Source: Hygrocybe punicea
Lineage: Eukaryota; Basidiomycota; Agaricomycetes; Agaricales; Hygrophoraceae
NCBI GenBank assembly: GCA_963556145.1
Contig: OY744467.1
Location: forward strand, 372,001 to 436,000
Reading direction: 5' to 3'
Length of the DNA stretch: 64,000 nt
How positions within the stretch are numbered: position 1 is the stretch's first letter; every line of letters starts with the position of its first letter. The notes under the pieces are model-generated. The model was not told the origin of the DNA and searched no databases. It was given only the letters and a program-made list of their open reading frames with translations. The position numbers and the translations under genes were made by a program. This document shows positions 20,097-32,329 of this stretch, piece by piece.

Positions 20097-20880
20097 TGTA
20101 GAGGGCTCTCCACCCTCTGAGGCCGGAAACCTGACATATCACAAATCCGCTCGAACCCGATGACTCTAACGATCCCCGCTCGAACCCAACGTAACCCGGT
20201 GCATACCGACTAGCACGGCCGCTCCAGTACAGGATCGGACCGGCTCCCATACTCGCGGAGTTTCAAATATTGTAGAAGGATCTCATCGGACTGGAATCCC
20301 GACATCGGACTTACCCAGTTAGCGCATACCGTCTCCCTTATGGAGATATACGAAAGTATTTTACATCTTTTTCACTGATTTTACATCTCCCCTCTATTTT
20401 CCTGTCATTGTTGCCTCGCAACCTTTCTCCTATTTCTCCATTTCCTTTCTCCTTTGTTCTCTCTCATCAGCCGAGGACTCTTGTCCAAATTTAGATAGGG
20501 ATTTTTGTAGTATAAAAAGGTGCCCAAAGCACCATATCAAAATAAGAAACCAGTCCCTGTTTTCCCCCTCTCTTAGAGTCCCCCTCAGTAGCACATATCG
20601 CTCATACACTTTCCCCGGTCTCTCAACCCTCTCTCCATCATTCCACTGTCCTTATTATCGTACCGGTCATCACCCGACTCCCGACCCGCCATACCCGACA
20701 TCGTCGGCTTCATCGGCTTAGGTCGGTCTCCTCAATAGTCGTAGTACTTAGTCAGCGGCTTTCCTCTTTCTATTCCTTACCCTTATGCTGAAGCTAGTTA
20801 GACTATTCCACCGTCACTTCTACGCTGACACCCACAGGCTAGGATTACTGTTCTGCAGCCACCCCGACCTCGCCATTACA
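20097..20880 (+). repeat. Element C 5' LTR
   Basis: 784 bp, TGTAGAGGG...CATTACA, with TATA box TATAAAA at 20511-20517. A small perfect stem (GGTGC...GCACC, 20519-20533) follows the TATA box at once. Confidence 0.9.
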
Positions 20881-20904
20881 TCTGGAGCCCACTGTGAGGA
20901 ATAG

Positions 20905-23322
20905 TTTAGCATCACCATAGCTTCCTCATCCTGTATCACTCCCTCTGACCGATGTCTTCGAGACCTTCCTCGAAGAACACTTCAACAAGAACTTTCTCTA
21001 GCCGCCTTCGACCCGACAATTGATGACGACTTCTTCCAACTAGTACCCAATCACCTCGCTCAACACAACAATCTTCCCCTCATCTCGGGATCGAATACAC
21101 CCTTATATCTTTCATCCAACAGCTTCGAATCGATCGATATACCGATCATAACAATTACACCCAACTCCTCCGATCTTAGCTCTGCACCCGCATTGCCTAC
21201 GTCCCCAACCTCATCCTTGTTAGAACCGCCGTCTACGTCGCATTCGCTCTTGACATCGAAAACTCCGTCCTCATCCTCGTCCTCATCCCTGTCCTCATCT
21301 TCATCTTCATATTCATCTTCGCCAACGCCATCATTGTCAACGTTACCCAATCTGCCTATCGTAAACCCGACAACCGTTCCACCAATAGCTCACCCCGTTC
21401 CTATTCCCACAATGACTTCGACCTCCAGATCCTCAACTGCTCCCCATGCCACCGCTCCAGTTATTACCCCACGACAGATGCCTGCCCACGGTCATTCCAC
21501 GGCCCCGACCTTCAACGGGAACCCGCTCAACCTAAACCACTTCTTCGAAGAAGTTGAGCTACTTGCTGCCGATGCCACTCTCGATGATGCAGGCCACATT
21601 AAGCATAGTCTGCGCTATGCATCCCTTAGCGACTATGAGCTTTGGGCAAGTCTACCTAGCGCGACTGGCATCGATTATGCCGCATTCAAAAGGAGCGTAC
21701 TCGTGCTATACCCAGGCACGGAAGACGATCATCAATACACCATGGCGGATCTCGACCGTCTTACGCACACCCAAACCACTTACGGTATCCATACCCACAC
21801 CGAACTTGGCGAATATTACCGCGAGTTCATCCGGATCTCAGGGTTTCTCCTAGACAAGGGTCGGATCTCTCCTTGAGAACGCAATATCGCGTACGAAAAC
21901 AGCTTTCATGCCGAACTCAAGAGAGATATCAAGACCCGTCTACAATACCAGAAGCCCAATCACTTCCATAGCAACCCATATGACTTCCAGGACTTTCACA
22001 ACTGCGCCCACTTCCTGCTGGCCGGTACCGCCGCCAAACCATCTACAGTCTCTCATCTTTCGTCTACTTCGTCTGCTGCCATCAGGTACTCCACCCCCAT
22101 AGAACACGCTACCCGTTACCCGCTGCCCGCTTGCTATGACCCGATCATCCCTAAAGCGGAACCAGTTGAACCCAACATGTCCAACCTCTTTCGCCTCGTT
22201 TCACAACAGCTCGCCGTCCTCACACAAGCCCTTACCGAATGTAATGGCCATTCGAGGCCTTGTCCAGATAGGACTGAGCCAACCACATTGGGACAAGGGA
22301 TCACCAACTTCATCTGCCTCTTCTGCGATGACCCGTTCCATCGTATCTGCGATTGTCCCATTTGCGAGCAGTACACTAAGGACGGAATATGCCGCAAGAA
22401 CGAGCATGGCCACATCGTATTGCCCAACGGGATGTACCTTCCAAAGGCTATCGTCGGCAAAAATAGGAGGGAACGCTTCAACGCGTGGCACACACAGAAC
22501 CCTGGAAACTGCGCTCCCCCTACCTATAACCCCACAGAGCCCTTCCAACGCGATCCGCCGCCCCACGTTAAAACCAACTTCATCTCCGTTGTCGAGGCAC
22601 CGACCTACGAACCCGAAGTCCTTCCCGAGCATGCAGACATTTTTCAGTCTACGACCTCCAACATAGATGACGACAACAAACAGATCAAAGTCTTAGAAGC
22701 CGAGGTACAACGGCTTCGTAAACGGGTTAGAGTCGATGGTGTAGAAATCCCATCGAAGGTGAAAGGCAAGTCTAGAGAAATGTTTCCCAACCCACCCGTG
22801 GCCTCCACATCCGGACCCACCACCAAACGCGCCAAGAAGACGTCTGCCCGGCCTATCAGCGAGCACCCGATCACCATAGTTCCTCCCTCGAATACGCGAC
22901 CGACCAAGCGGACCACCTTTGTGCCACACACTCCTCAGACCTTTCCCACCTCGCACCCTCAATACCGCTATCAGGCCCCTATCAAAGATCCCGGTATCGC
23001 TAAATCCATCATCGACTGTGCCCTCGACTCCCAATTTTGCATCTCGCAACGGGAGCTCCTAGCCATGTCATCTGACGCCTGCCGCCACATGAAGGACCTC
23101 ACCACTTTGAAGAAAGTTACCGCCGAGACCAACAATGTAGAGGTCTTCCACTTCCACACACCTGAGATCCCCACCCGCTCCTGCCACCACTGTCAGGAAA
23201 ACGTCCCGCTCGTCATCGGCTGGGACTCTGTCCCTCTCCGTGCGGTCTACCTGCTAATCAATGGCAAGTTCGTATTCGAGTGCATCCTCGACAATGGCTC
23301 CATGATCATCAGCATGCGACGA
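20905..23322 (+). pseudogene. Element C gag and start of protease
   Basis: One reading frame from the TAG at 20902-20904 to the D insertion, with a single stop, TGA 21874-21876 (SP*ERN), in the same place as in element A. A Trp codon would fit there. Order: conserved N-terminal block, Ser-rich low-complexity linker (about residues 110-140), capsid-like helices (FFEEVELLAADATLDD ... YRLTHT region), zinc knuckle CLFCDDPFHRICDC (CX2CX4HX4C), proline/threonine-rich region, then the protease start with CILDNGSMI. The first in-frame ATG is late (21413), so the true start is unclear. Confidence 0.72.
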
Positions 23323-23542
23323 TGTAGAGACTGGTATCTCCCTGGGCACGTATTCCCTCTATTTTCCTTTATCCCCCTTCCCTCTGCATTTCCCATTTCC
23401 TTATCCCATTTATAGATACTATACAGTACCTATATAGTGTTTTGTGTACATACATACAAACAAGTTGAGTTTGGGGTTCCGTCCCCATCGACAAAGGCTC
23501 GCAAAACCCGAATCCGTGCCTACAAAGGCCGCGTTCACCACA
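23323..23542 (+). repeat. Element D 5' LTR
   Basis: 220 bp. It differs from the 3' LTR by only a few transitions (for example GGCACG versus GGCATG), so D is younger than element A. Confidence 0.88.
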
Positions 23543-24194
23543 TCTGGAGCCCACCGCAAGGATCTGTCAGCTCACTTCACTCTCCTTGTATTTTCTATAC
23601 CCTGTTTGCCATTTTTGGCATAAAAACCCTCCTTATTGGCTGCAAAAAAAAGATTTCCTGTGCCTCGTCATCGCCTCGTAGCTCTAAAAAGCTTCCCGAA
23701 GATGTTATCCACCCTCTACTTGCTTCTGTGTAGGTTTCTCGCGCCTCCCCGATGGCAGCCGTTCCCCCTCGCAAGTCCCAGAGCCAGTGACACGTCACAT
23801 GCCAACGAACCCGACTTTCGCTTATTGTCAATTTTCCTCAGCTTCGTTCTCTCTTTTTCCTATGTTCTCATGTATTACATCGCCATCTACTTCCATTCCT
23901 TTGTTTTCCGCCCAACTTCCACCTCCGAAGACCCCAAAAATGACAAAAATCCACCAAATGTTGCACAAGTACCCAAAATGAGTCGGGTTCGAGAACTAGA
24001 AGAACTACACATTGGATTAGCTGAAAAAGAGAAGCAAGGTGAAGGCTTATGTGCCTGTGGACAAAAGTACGTACCAGTTAGTCATTACAGAGGTTCCCGC
24101 GTGGGAAAGCATATCCCAACCCGTCGAACCCGTTCCGGTGCCGCCAGACAACGCTCAGACACCCCTTCACGCCCCCTCTAAACTCAACAGAACT

Positions 24195-26236
24195 ATGTAT
24201 GTGGATTCGATATGCCAGACGCAGCCCACGTGGCCACTTTCCGTTGTCTCGGATTACCAACAACGCGCAGCGCCCCATCATGGTGACACCCCACCCAGCA
24301 CACCCACATTTGACGTCCAACGCCCCCATTTCGCGTCCCAACAGCCCCCGTTCGCCGCCAACGTCCCAGACGAGCCGTTCCCGCCCCATTTCGACGAACC
24401 GGACATGCCACGTCACCAATCGCAAACCCGTGTATCCAGGCCACCAACCGCGTCACCACGCGTCTACTACCCGCGAACCACCTCGTACGCGTCCGCACAG
24501 GCCCCAGCACCCCCACACATGATGTCGTCGCCATGGTGGACCCAGTCCGTCGAGTCCCAGGCCCTACAACATCAGAAACGCGACCCCGAGCCTCCCGCAT
24601 CTCCCGGCCTCGTACCATGTCACAGACCATCCCCGACGTGCTCGTACACCCCCCCGTTCGCCTTCAGTGCCCCTAATGAGCCGTTCCCGCGCCATTTGGA
24701 TGACGCGGCCGCTGGTCGTGCCAACCCACCTCATGCCGCCAGCAAGTCGACACCCGCAGCCCCTCCCACCTTTGTTGGACTACCCGCCGCCGTGTACGGC
24801 CTCCCAGAGCTCCCCACCATCCTTCGCAAGCCCTCACGAGCTGCCTCTGCCATTATCGAGACCCCACTCGCATGCCACGTCACTCCGCCTCACGGACCCG
24901 CCTATTCGACATCCCCGGCCTCGCCTCCCTTCATTGGACTGCCCGCCACCTCGTACCACATCCCAGCACCCTCCCTTGCCACTCACGAGTCCGTGCGAGC
25001 CATCCCCACCGTGTTCGAGCTCCCCACGCTGTGCCACGTCACTTCGCCATATGCACACGCATATTCGACGTCACCGGCCTCACCCCCCTTTGTTGGACAT
25101 CCCACCGCCTCATACAACTTTCCAGCACCTCACGGCATCCCTCGCGAGTCCATGCAAGCTGTCCCCACCATTATCGACGCCTCAAGCGCATACCACGCCA
25201 TCCCATTTCGTGACCCCGTGTACTCGACGTCCCCGGTCTCTACCACCTCAGTTGGGCTACCCACGCCTATGTACCACATACCAGAGCACCACAGGTCCCG
25301 TCGTGAGCCAACACAGGCCATCCCCACCGTTATAGAGTCCCCAACCGCGTCCCACATCACCCGGCCTCGCGACCATGTTTACTCAACATCCCCGGCCCCT
25401 CACGTGTCCAGTCGACCATCCACCACCCTGGACAGCCTCCCATTCACCTCAAACGCCCCGAATGAATCGATCCCGTGCGTTTACAGCAACTCGGCCGCCT
25501 CTCACATCACCCGGCCTTGCGACCTCGGATATTCGACATCCCTGGCCCCTCACGCGTCAGTTGGGCCCCCGTAGCGTCGTACCACGTCCCAGACACCCAC
25601 ACTGTCTTTACCGAGCATATACAGGCCGCCCCCACTGTTAGTGAGTCCCCAAACGCATCCCACCTCACCCCATCTTTGACACCCGCGTTCCACCATCCAC
25701 GACCAACGACCACCGCGTATGCCAGCCCCCACACTCTCGTTCATGCCCCTGGACCTCTGTATGGCCTCTCCCTGTACGAAATGAGTCCGTCCCCGTCCCT
25801 CTTCATCCCACGCGAGCCGCCACGTCACCCCACTCTCAACCCCCAATCCCAAGCCATCCCTGTCCTCGTCCACCCCCATTCAACCACCTATGCCCTCGAC
25901 CAACCCCACGACGCCCCCCAAGCCCATTCGCGAGCTCAAACAAAGCCCCCAACTATCCACAACCTCAAACCCACGCCCACCGGCTGCCCAAACCCGTTCC
26001 CCGACCCGACACACCCGCAACCGAATCCCTACACCCACACCCAAGTCCTGTCACTCCCATCAATGTCCCCGTCATCCTCCCCAACCGTGCACAAAGATCC
26101 CCGGACCCCACTTCTACATATCCACACATCCACACTCATTGGCCGCCAACACCCATTCCTCCCTCCGTGCATGTCCGCCCATGCGGCCGAGCACTTAGTT
26201 CGTCTAGACCACCCGTACTCCACCACCCCGCTCTAG
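24195..26236 (+). pseudogene. Element D proline-rich protein with ~55-residue tandem repeats, one frameshift
   Basis: The frame is open from about 24021; the first ATG is at 24195. After an N-terminal part there are at least five imperfect repeats of about 53-55 residues with the pattern (V/Y)YSTSPAS-P-FVGLP-(T/A)SYH-IP...ESVRAIPTV-E-P-CHVT. At 25560-25575 the frame meets a TAG, but the next repeat unit continues in another frame. One C fewer in a C-run (five instead of six) explains the shift. The second frame ends at TAG 26234-26236. No known gag domain or zinc knuckle is visible. It may be a structural Gag substitute or a captured host sequence. Confidence 0.5.
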
Positions 26237-26435
26237 ACATTGGGCCCCCTCACACGTCAGGTCAGACGTTTAAAACAGCATGGACATGCTGGGACCACGG
26301 GGGACTTATTCCGTCGTGGTTGCACTCGCAAACCAGAGGCACAGGTTCCGGGAAGGCTCTCGTATTTGTATATACTCTTGCCCATGTACATAAGGTCCGA
26401 CATAGGGCTCGCCCTGAGGGACAATAATATGACTT

Positions 26436-26464
26436 AAAAAAAAAGAAAAAAAAAAAAAAAAAAA
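26436..26464 (+). repeat. Poly(A) tract
   Basis: About 30 A with one G, just upstream of the hAT-like insertion, ending a non-coding stretch of D (26237-26473). It could be a reverse-transcribed poly(A) tail or simple slippage. Confidence 0.6.
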
Positions 26465-26481
26465 CACCCATTCCTCGACCT

Positions 26482-27558
26482 TAGTGTTGCCGTAGTTCGG
26501 TTCCGAACCTAGCCGAACCCGGTTCAAACCCCGAACCGAACCCGGGGTTCAGTCTAAGTTCAGCCAAATGCTGAACCGGACCACGGGTTCGGTTCAGGGT
26601 TTCGAGGCTGGCCGGATTTCCTGAACGGCTCCAAACCGCGTCCAAACCGCAAACGCGGATATTTTTAAGGAATTTATTTCATTTGTTTTTCATATTTCTT
26701 TACTTACCATTTCGTGTTAAACGGTATCATGTGACCGGCCGTGACGAGGTAGCTTTCACGCGACACAGCAACATCAACGCGGATTGAACACAACACAATT
26801 TGTGTTGTGTTCCTCAAGGTAAGTTTCCTTTTTTTCTTAACTTTACTAATGTTATTTGCGACAGGAAAATCGACAACCACGGCAACGATAACCACGACGC
26901 CCAGCAGCAGCAGCAGCAGCAGCAATGCCGGCAGCAGCAGCAACAGCGGCAGCGGCAACGGCATCAGCAGCAGCAGGAGCGCAGCAGCGACGGCGACGGC
27001 AGCAGCAGCAGCAGCACCAGCAGTGGGAGCGGCAGCAGCAGCAGCAGCAACAGCAGCAACACCGGCAGCAGCAGCAGCTGCTGCTGGTGCATCAAGCCCC
27101 AACATCACCATCAGCGGCGGCAACAACAACAGCAACCACCACCACGACGGCCAGCAGCAGCAGCAGCAGCAGCAACAGCGGCAGCGGCAACGGCAACAGC
27201 AGCAGCAGGAGCGCAGCAGCGACGGCGACGGCAGCAGCAGCAGCAGCACCAGCAGTGGGAGCGGCAGCAGCAGCAGCAGCAACAGCACCAGACGGCTCCC
27301 CCGTAGCCCAACTTCCTCGCGAAGCGTAGCGCCGTATCAATTGATACGTGCCTGCCATTCGCGAGGAGAACGGAGCTCAGGGGTGAGCCAACCTCGGTCT
27401 GGGGTTCAGACCGCGTCTGAACCCAGACCGAACGCTAAGAGACGGTTCAAAGCCGTTCGGGTCCAGGTTTGGCCATGCGCCAAACCAGACCCGAAGTTCA
27501 GTTCGCGGTTCCGCCAAAAAGGGTCGGAACCGGACCGAACTGAACTTCGGCAACACTA
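26482..27558. mobile_element. hAT-like non-autonomous DNA transposon, 1077 bp
   Basis: Terminal inverted repeats TAGTGTTGCCG...CGGCAACACTA, extended imperfectly over about 30 bp (GTTC/GGTTCCGAACC blocks), flanked by a perfect 8-bp duplication CTCGACCT (26474-26481 and 27559-27566). The 8-bp duplication and TIR style point to the hAT superfamily. No transposase is present. The interior holds subterminal GAACC-rich repeats, an exon-like segment followed by a good intron (GTAAGTTTCC at about 26820 to GCGACAG at 26865) and a long CAG/CAA-rich region. Confidence 0.85.
26900..27292. repeat. CAG/GGC-rich low-complexity region with internal duplication
   Basis: Trinucleotide-rich sequence in which about 105 bp (26948-27053) is repeated nearly exactly at 27180-27285, 232 bp downstream. 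All three frames are open in parts (poly-Q, poly-A, poly-S), so the frames are a by-product of composition. Confidence 0.8.
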
Positions 27559-27615
27559 CTCGACCTCATACCCCCATCTCCATCGTCCTACGCCCACGTC
27601 TCCGTCCCTTCACCT

Positions 27616-27993
27616 TTGCCTACATCCCCGCCACCATCTCCCCTTATTGTAGCACCCCTACCAATCTACTCTATGAGTTTAGTACACCAACCCTCCACCT
27701 TCGATGACCTCCCCTTCCCTCTTGCTTCACCCTCACCCACACCACCTTTGACCCCGATACCCCTCGACAACCCCTTCCCACGTGTCCTCAATGGACTTTT
27801 CAGAATCACTTCCCCCTCAGCACCCGATCCTGACTCTACCCAGCCCATTGTCGCCGATGATCTTCCTCCAGCAACCTCACTTGCAATCAAGCTTGTCATA
27901 ATCACCCTCAAGGCCCTCAAGATTTTTGAGCAGAGATTAGCGGAGATGACAGAAAGGATAGAGAGTCTGGAAAGGAGGCAGCTTGTGGTTTGA
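27616..27993 (+). CDS. Element D 3' frame with C-terminal coiled coil
   Basis: 126 codons ending at TGA 27991-27993 (my estimate from the frame). The first part is proline/serine-rich, like the repetitive protein upstream. The last 40 residues form a likely amphipathic helix/coiled coil (LAIKLVIITLKALKIFEQRLAEMTERIESLE). It may be the C-terminal end of the D protein separated from it by the hAT-like insertion. No family recognised. Confidence 0.35.
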   Translation: MPTSPPPSPLIVAPLPIYSMSLVHQPSTFDDLPFPLASPSPTPPLTPIPLDNPFPRVLNGLFRITSPSAPDPDSTQPIVADDLPPATSLAIKLVIITLKALKIFEQRLAEMTERIESLERRQLVV

Positions 27994-28116
27994 GCTTTTA
28001 TTTTATCTTTGAGTATATTCCCCACCCACTTTCATTCCCTCCCTTTTTTATTTCTTTATTTCTTTATTATCCTTGTGTTTATGACTGATGGCAGTCATTA
28101 TTAGAGTCCCCGTGGA

Positions 28117-28336
28117 TGTAGAGACTGGTATCTCCCTGGGCATGTATTCCCTCTATTTTCCTTTATCCCCCTTCCCTCTGCATTTCCCATTTCCTTATCC
28201 CATTTATAGATACTATACAGTACCTATATAGTGTTTTGTGTACATACATACAAACAAGTTGAGTTTGGGGTTCCATCCCCATCGACAAAGGCTTGCAAAA
28301 CCCGAATCCGTGCCTACAAAGGCCGCGTTCACCACA
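28117..28336 (+). repeat. Element D 3' LTR
   Basis: 220 bp, preceded by GAGTCCCCGTGGA. Followed at 28337 by the continuation of the C protease. Confidence 0.88.
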
Positions 28337-28790
28337 ACGCGACATTTGGGAAAAACTCGGTTATGGCCTCCAGAACATGAAGATGCGGATGCAATCAGCC
28401 AACAGAAGCGACAATGACACCCTCGGCCGGATCGCGAACCTAAAATTCACCTTCAGCGACATCAATCTGTACCTTCAAGTCCAAGTTGTTGACGACGCCC
28501 CCTACGAGATTCTCATCGGCCGCCCCTTTTTCATGCTTTCCGAGGCCCTCACGAAGGATTACAAAAATGGAGAACAACCACGGATCCCAACACCGGTGCC
28601 ATTGTTACTTTGCCGACCATCAAGCACAACCAGAAGAACCGACAGGAAAGGTCCGACACCGGGAAACCGGATTTTGAGGAGTCAAGGACCCAGAGATACC
28701 TCTCGGGAAGGTTGCACCGGGAGATGAGAAGCTGCCACTCAAAAGCGACCACATTTATACCACGAACTATTCTTCTCTTTTGCCGTTTCC
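28337..28790 (+). pseudogene. Element C protease, C-terminal part, and linker
   Basis: Continues from 23322. It reads RDIWEKLGYGLQNM and then the flap/second motif EILIGRPFF. A small deletion near 28575 shifts the frame, and later pieces of the linker (KPDFEESRTQRYLSG) are in another frame. A second shift precedes 28791, where the RT N-terminal extension begins. Confidence 0.65.
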
Positions 28791-30941
28791 CTTAGAAGAG
28801 GACTTATGTTTTTCTATTGATTTAGACTTCTCCTCGTCTCAGCCTCAGACTGCCGCCCAGTATATCTCATTGTTGACCGATGTACAAAATCAGATACGTA
28901 CTACCGATACCCTTCCTTCCTCTTGTTCTGTTTCTACCCCCATGTCATCTGTTTCACATTCCGATGTTTGTAACAGCTCCTCTGCTGAACATGCTGTTTA
29001 TATCTTGTATACAACCCCCCCTACCAGGGACCTAAAAGGTGTCGTCACCAAGAAAAAGTACAAAAAGGTAGCCGATCGCGTCTGCCCAATCTCTACCACT
29101 CTCCCCGACCAATACCGGATCATACGCGAAATTACCGGCGACCCGCTAGCCGATTTACCCATGCTCCCAACACATCCTCCTGACTTTACACCCGGGACCC
29201 GCTACACCCAGGAACGACACGACGCAATGCCAATGAACCCGGACGGATTTTTTTGGCCCGAGGAAGAGAAACTCGGCCATCATATTATCAAAACCCAAGA
29301 AGCCGCTTTCGCTTGAAATGAATCCGAGAAGGGACAATTTAACACCAACTACTTCCTGCCATTCCACATCCCTACTGTACCACATGACCCGTGGGTTCAT
29401 AGAAACACCCCGATTCCACCCGGTATCCTCAATGAAGTCATCGGTATCATCAAGGACAAGATCAATGCTGGTACCTACAAGCCCTCGAATTCATCATACC
29501 GCTCCCACTGGTTTTGCATTCTGAAAAAGGATGGGAAGTCCCTGCACATTGTACACGATCTCCAGCCTCTTAATGCCATCACAATCCGTGATCCCGCCGT
29601 ACCGCCTATGACTGAGCACCTAGCTGAGGCCTTCGGAGGCCACTCTTGCTACGCCTATTTCAACCTCTTCGTCTCCTCGACCAACACCTCATCCATCCCT
29701 CATCTCGGGACTATATGACATTTCAGTCTCCACTCGGAATGCTTCAACTTATGCAGATCGCTATGGGATACACAAATTCCCCACAGATCTTACACAGTGA
29801 CTCCACGTACATCCTCTGTGACAAAATCCCTCATCTTGCCATTCCGTATATGGACGATATTCCCGTCAAAGGGCCTCCAACCCGCTACGAGCAACCCGAT
29901 GGTACCTATGAGACCATACCCGAGAACCCGGCAATCCGACGTTTCATTTGGGAGCACTTCCAAGGTGTCAACCGCATCATCCAGCATTTCCGCTATGTCG
30001 GCGGTACCTTCAACGGCAAGAAACTCGAGTTGTGTCGACCCTCAGTCATCATTGTTGGACACCGATGCACATACGAAGGACGAGTAGCCGACGAGTCCAA
30101 AGTACAGAAGATTCGCGATTGGCCTATACCGACCAACCTCACCAAAGTTCGGGCCTTCCTCGGTATCTGCGGCGTCTTGCATATTTTTATCAAGGACTTC
30201 TCACTCCACTCCCGGCCTCTCGTCCGCCTTACCCGCAAAGGTATACCCTTCGAATTTGGCGAAGAAGAAGAGACCGCCATCAACTACCTCAAGACCGCTG
30301 TCATTACATCGACAGCGCAGTGCACTATCGATTACACGCGTGAATGGGAGGTCATTCTCGCCGTCGATTCCTCCGTTCTTGGAGTTGGCTTCGTTGTTAT
30401 GCAAATCCGCGCCGACAGAAAACGATACCTGAATCGTTTTGGTTCAATATCATGGAACGAGCGCGAAGCCCGATACTCCCAGTCCAAACTCGAACTCTAT
30501 GGCCTCTTCAGGGCCCTCCGCGCCTACCAGATCTTCATCATCGGAATCCGCAACCTCACCGTTGAAGTCGACACAAAGTATATAAAGGGCATGCTCAACA
30601 ACCCTGACATCCAGCCCAATGCAACGATTAACCGATGGATAGCCGGTGTCCTCTTATTCGATTTTAGACTCGTCCATGTACCCGCTTCCGCACACGGTGC
30701 ACCTGACGGACTCTCCAGATGTCCTCACGCTGCAGAAGACCCTGAGGAGATCGACGATTCTGACAATTGGCTCGACCACTCCTACAGTTTCTTTATGGAA
30801 GTCGTTAACTACCGACCCGTCCCCATGCCCTCTAAGCCGGTTGATGTATGTGATCGTTGCCGTTTCACCACTGCCTGGCTCCAAGAAATACCGACAGTCC
30901 TCATCTATACGAATCAGGAAACCATTACCGACATACCATGA
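28791..30941 (+). pseudogene. Element C reverse transcriptase and RNase H
   Basis: Pol of Ty3/Gypsy type. TGA at 29314-29316 (FA*NESEKG) stands where E has Phe and a Trp codon would fit. RT fingers follow (CILKKDGKSLHIVHDLQPLN), then a one-base shift near 29668. In the second frame (29646-30941) come the palm motif IPYMDDIPVKG (catalytic YMDD), the thumb/connection (KIRDWPIPTNLTKVRAFLG) and RNase H (ILAVDSSVLG, YSQSKLELYGL, HVPASAHGAPDGLSR). It ends at TGA 30939-30941, at the same codon as in element A. Not functional as it stands. Confidence 0.78.
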
Positions 30942-32167
30942 TCCGATAAAGCGCGCGCAGCCGACGCTCGTCTTGCTCTTGTCGAGACGTGGTTACGAGA
31001 TCTAACCCAGCCCGCGAATCTCACAGATGACAAATACCGCCAGTTCCTATGATACACCCTCAAATTCTTCCTTGCCGACAACAAGCTTTGGTGTAAAGAC
31101 CATCATGGAAAACACAAGCTCATCATGCCGCCCGACTGTTGGCTTCAATTACTCAAAGACGCTCATGACTCCCTCGGCCATAAAGGCATATTCTCCATCC
31201 GTGCCCAACTACTCGATCGCTTCTGGTGGCCGCACCTCGACCATGACGTTAAGTGCTACGTCCAGTCGTGCCATCAGTGCCAAGTATGGCAAATGCGTTA
31301 TCACCACATCCCGCCGACTGTCGCTACACCGGCCTCGCTATTTCGTAAAGCGTATGTCGACACAATGTTTATGCCACGATCCGGCGGCTATCGATACATT
31401 GTCCAAGCCCGTTGCTCCCTGTCCGCCTACCCTGAGTTCCACATGTTACGCCGCAAGACCGGCTCCACCATCAGCATGTTCTTGTTCGAGGATATCTTAT
31501 GCCATTGGGGCGCTCTCGAGGAAATCGTTACCGACAACGGCAAACCCTTCATAGAAGCTCTCGACTTTCTCGCATCCCACTACGGTATCCAGCACATCCA
31601 CATCTCGCCCTATAACTCACAAGCGAACGGACCCATTGAACGCCGTCACCTAGATGTCCGGGAGGCCATTATGAAAAGTTGTGACGGAGATGGAAAGAAA
31701 TGGCACACCGTTATCCATTCCATATTTTGGGCCAAACGGGTCACTACACACAAAAGCCTCGGATACTCATCCTACTACATCGCACACAGAGTAGAACCGC
31801 TTTTTCCATTCAATTTTGCCGAAGCTACGTACATGGTTCCAACGCAAGATACAATGACTACGACCAACCTCATAGTCATCCACACCTGACAATTTCGTAA
31901 ACGAGAAGCCGACCTCGATCGGGTCAAAGAAAAGCTTACCAAATCTCGGCTTGCATCCGCCTGGCAATTCGAGCAGAAATATGCCAACACGATCAAAGTT
32001 TTCGACTTTGAACCCGGTAACCTCGTTCTCATCCGACATGTATCGAAATGTCTCTGAATCGTAAAGCGAAGCCACAGTACTTTGGACCCATGGTTGTCAT
32101 CAGGAAAACAGAAGGCGGATCCTACATACTCGCCAAACTCGACGGTGTGGTTTCCAAATCCTAATTT
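30942..32167 (+). pseudogene. Element C integrase, cut by FB1
   Basis: N-terminal zinc module (LGHKGIFSIRAQLLDRF...CHQC), catalytic core with D in YVDTMFMP, D in VTDNGKPF and E in NGPIERRH. TGA stops at about 31050 (A has an Arg codon) and 31887-31889. After this come the tail block LDRVKEKLTKSRLAS and the SH3-like GNLVLIRHV. The coding sequence is cut at 32167 by FB1. The acidic C-terminus (DDFLQYPDTEDSDSSNLDDP, TAG 37267-37269) resumes at 37107. Confidence 0.75.
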
Positions 32168-32329
32168 CAGTAGACCCAGTCGTTTTGGTTAACCCAATCG
32201 CAGATATAGTTGCAAAAGGTAGGTACACATAGCCCAGTTGCTTGCTGGGGGGGTAGGTTAACCCAAAATACAGCTCTTGCTGGGGAAATGTGGGGTTGTA
32301 GGTTAACCCAGGACAGCTATTCTGGATTG

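Larger units (their letters stand above)
23323..28336 (+). mobile_element. Non-autonomous LTR element D nested in C
   Basis: 220-bp direct repeats (23323-23542 and 28117-28336) starting TGTAGAGAC and ending ACCACA split the protease of C: GCATGCGACG lies before and CGCGACATTTGG after, adjacent in element A. Directly after the 5' LTR comes TCTGGAGCCCACCGC, the same primer-site-like block as in A and C. The interior has no RT, RNase H or integrase, only a proline-rich repetitive frame. The shared LTR start TGTAGAG and priming block suggest that A/C-type elements moved it in trans. Flanks ACGA/ACGC suggest a 4-bp duplication with one mismatch. Confidence 0.85.

Noticed and set aside
24667..25335. 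Alternative 222-codon frame inside the D repetitive region
   Set aside because: Shadow of the 24195-26236 frame; proline/serine codons keep several frames open, and only the chosen frame shows the regular 55-residue repeat.
26800..27652. Poly-Q/A/S frames of 130-280 codons on both strands
   Set aside because: Direct products of CAG/GGC repeats inside a hAT-like element; several frames are open at once.
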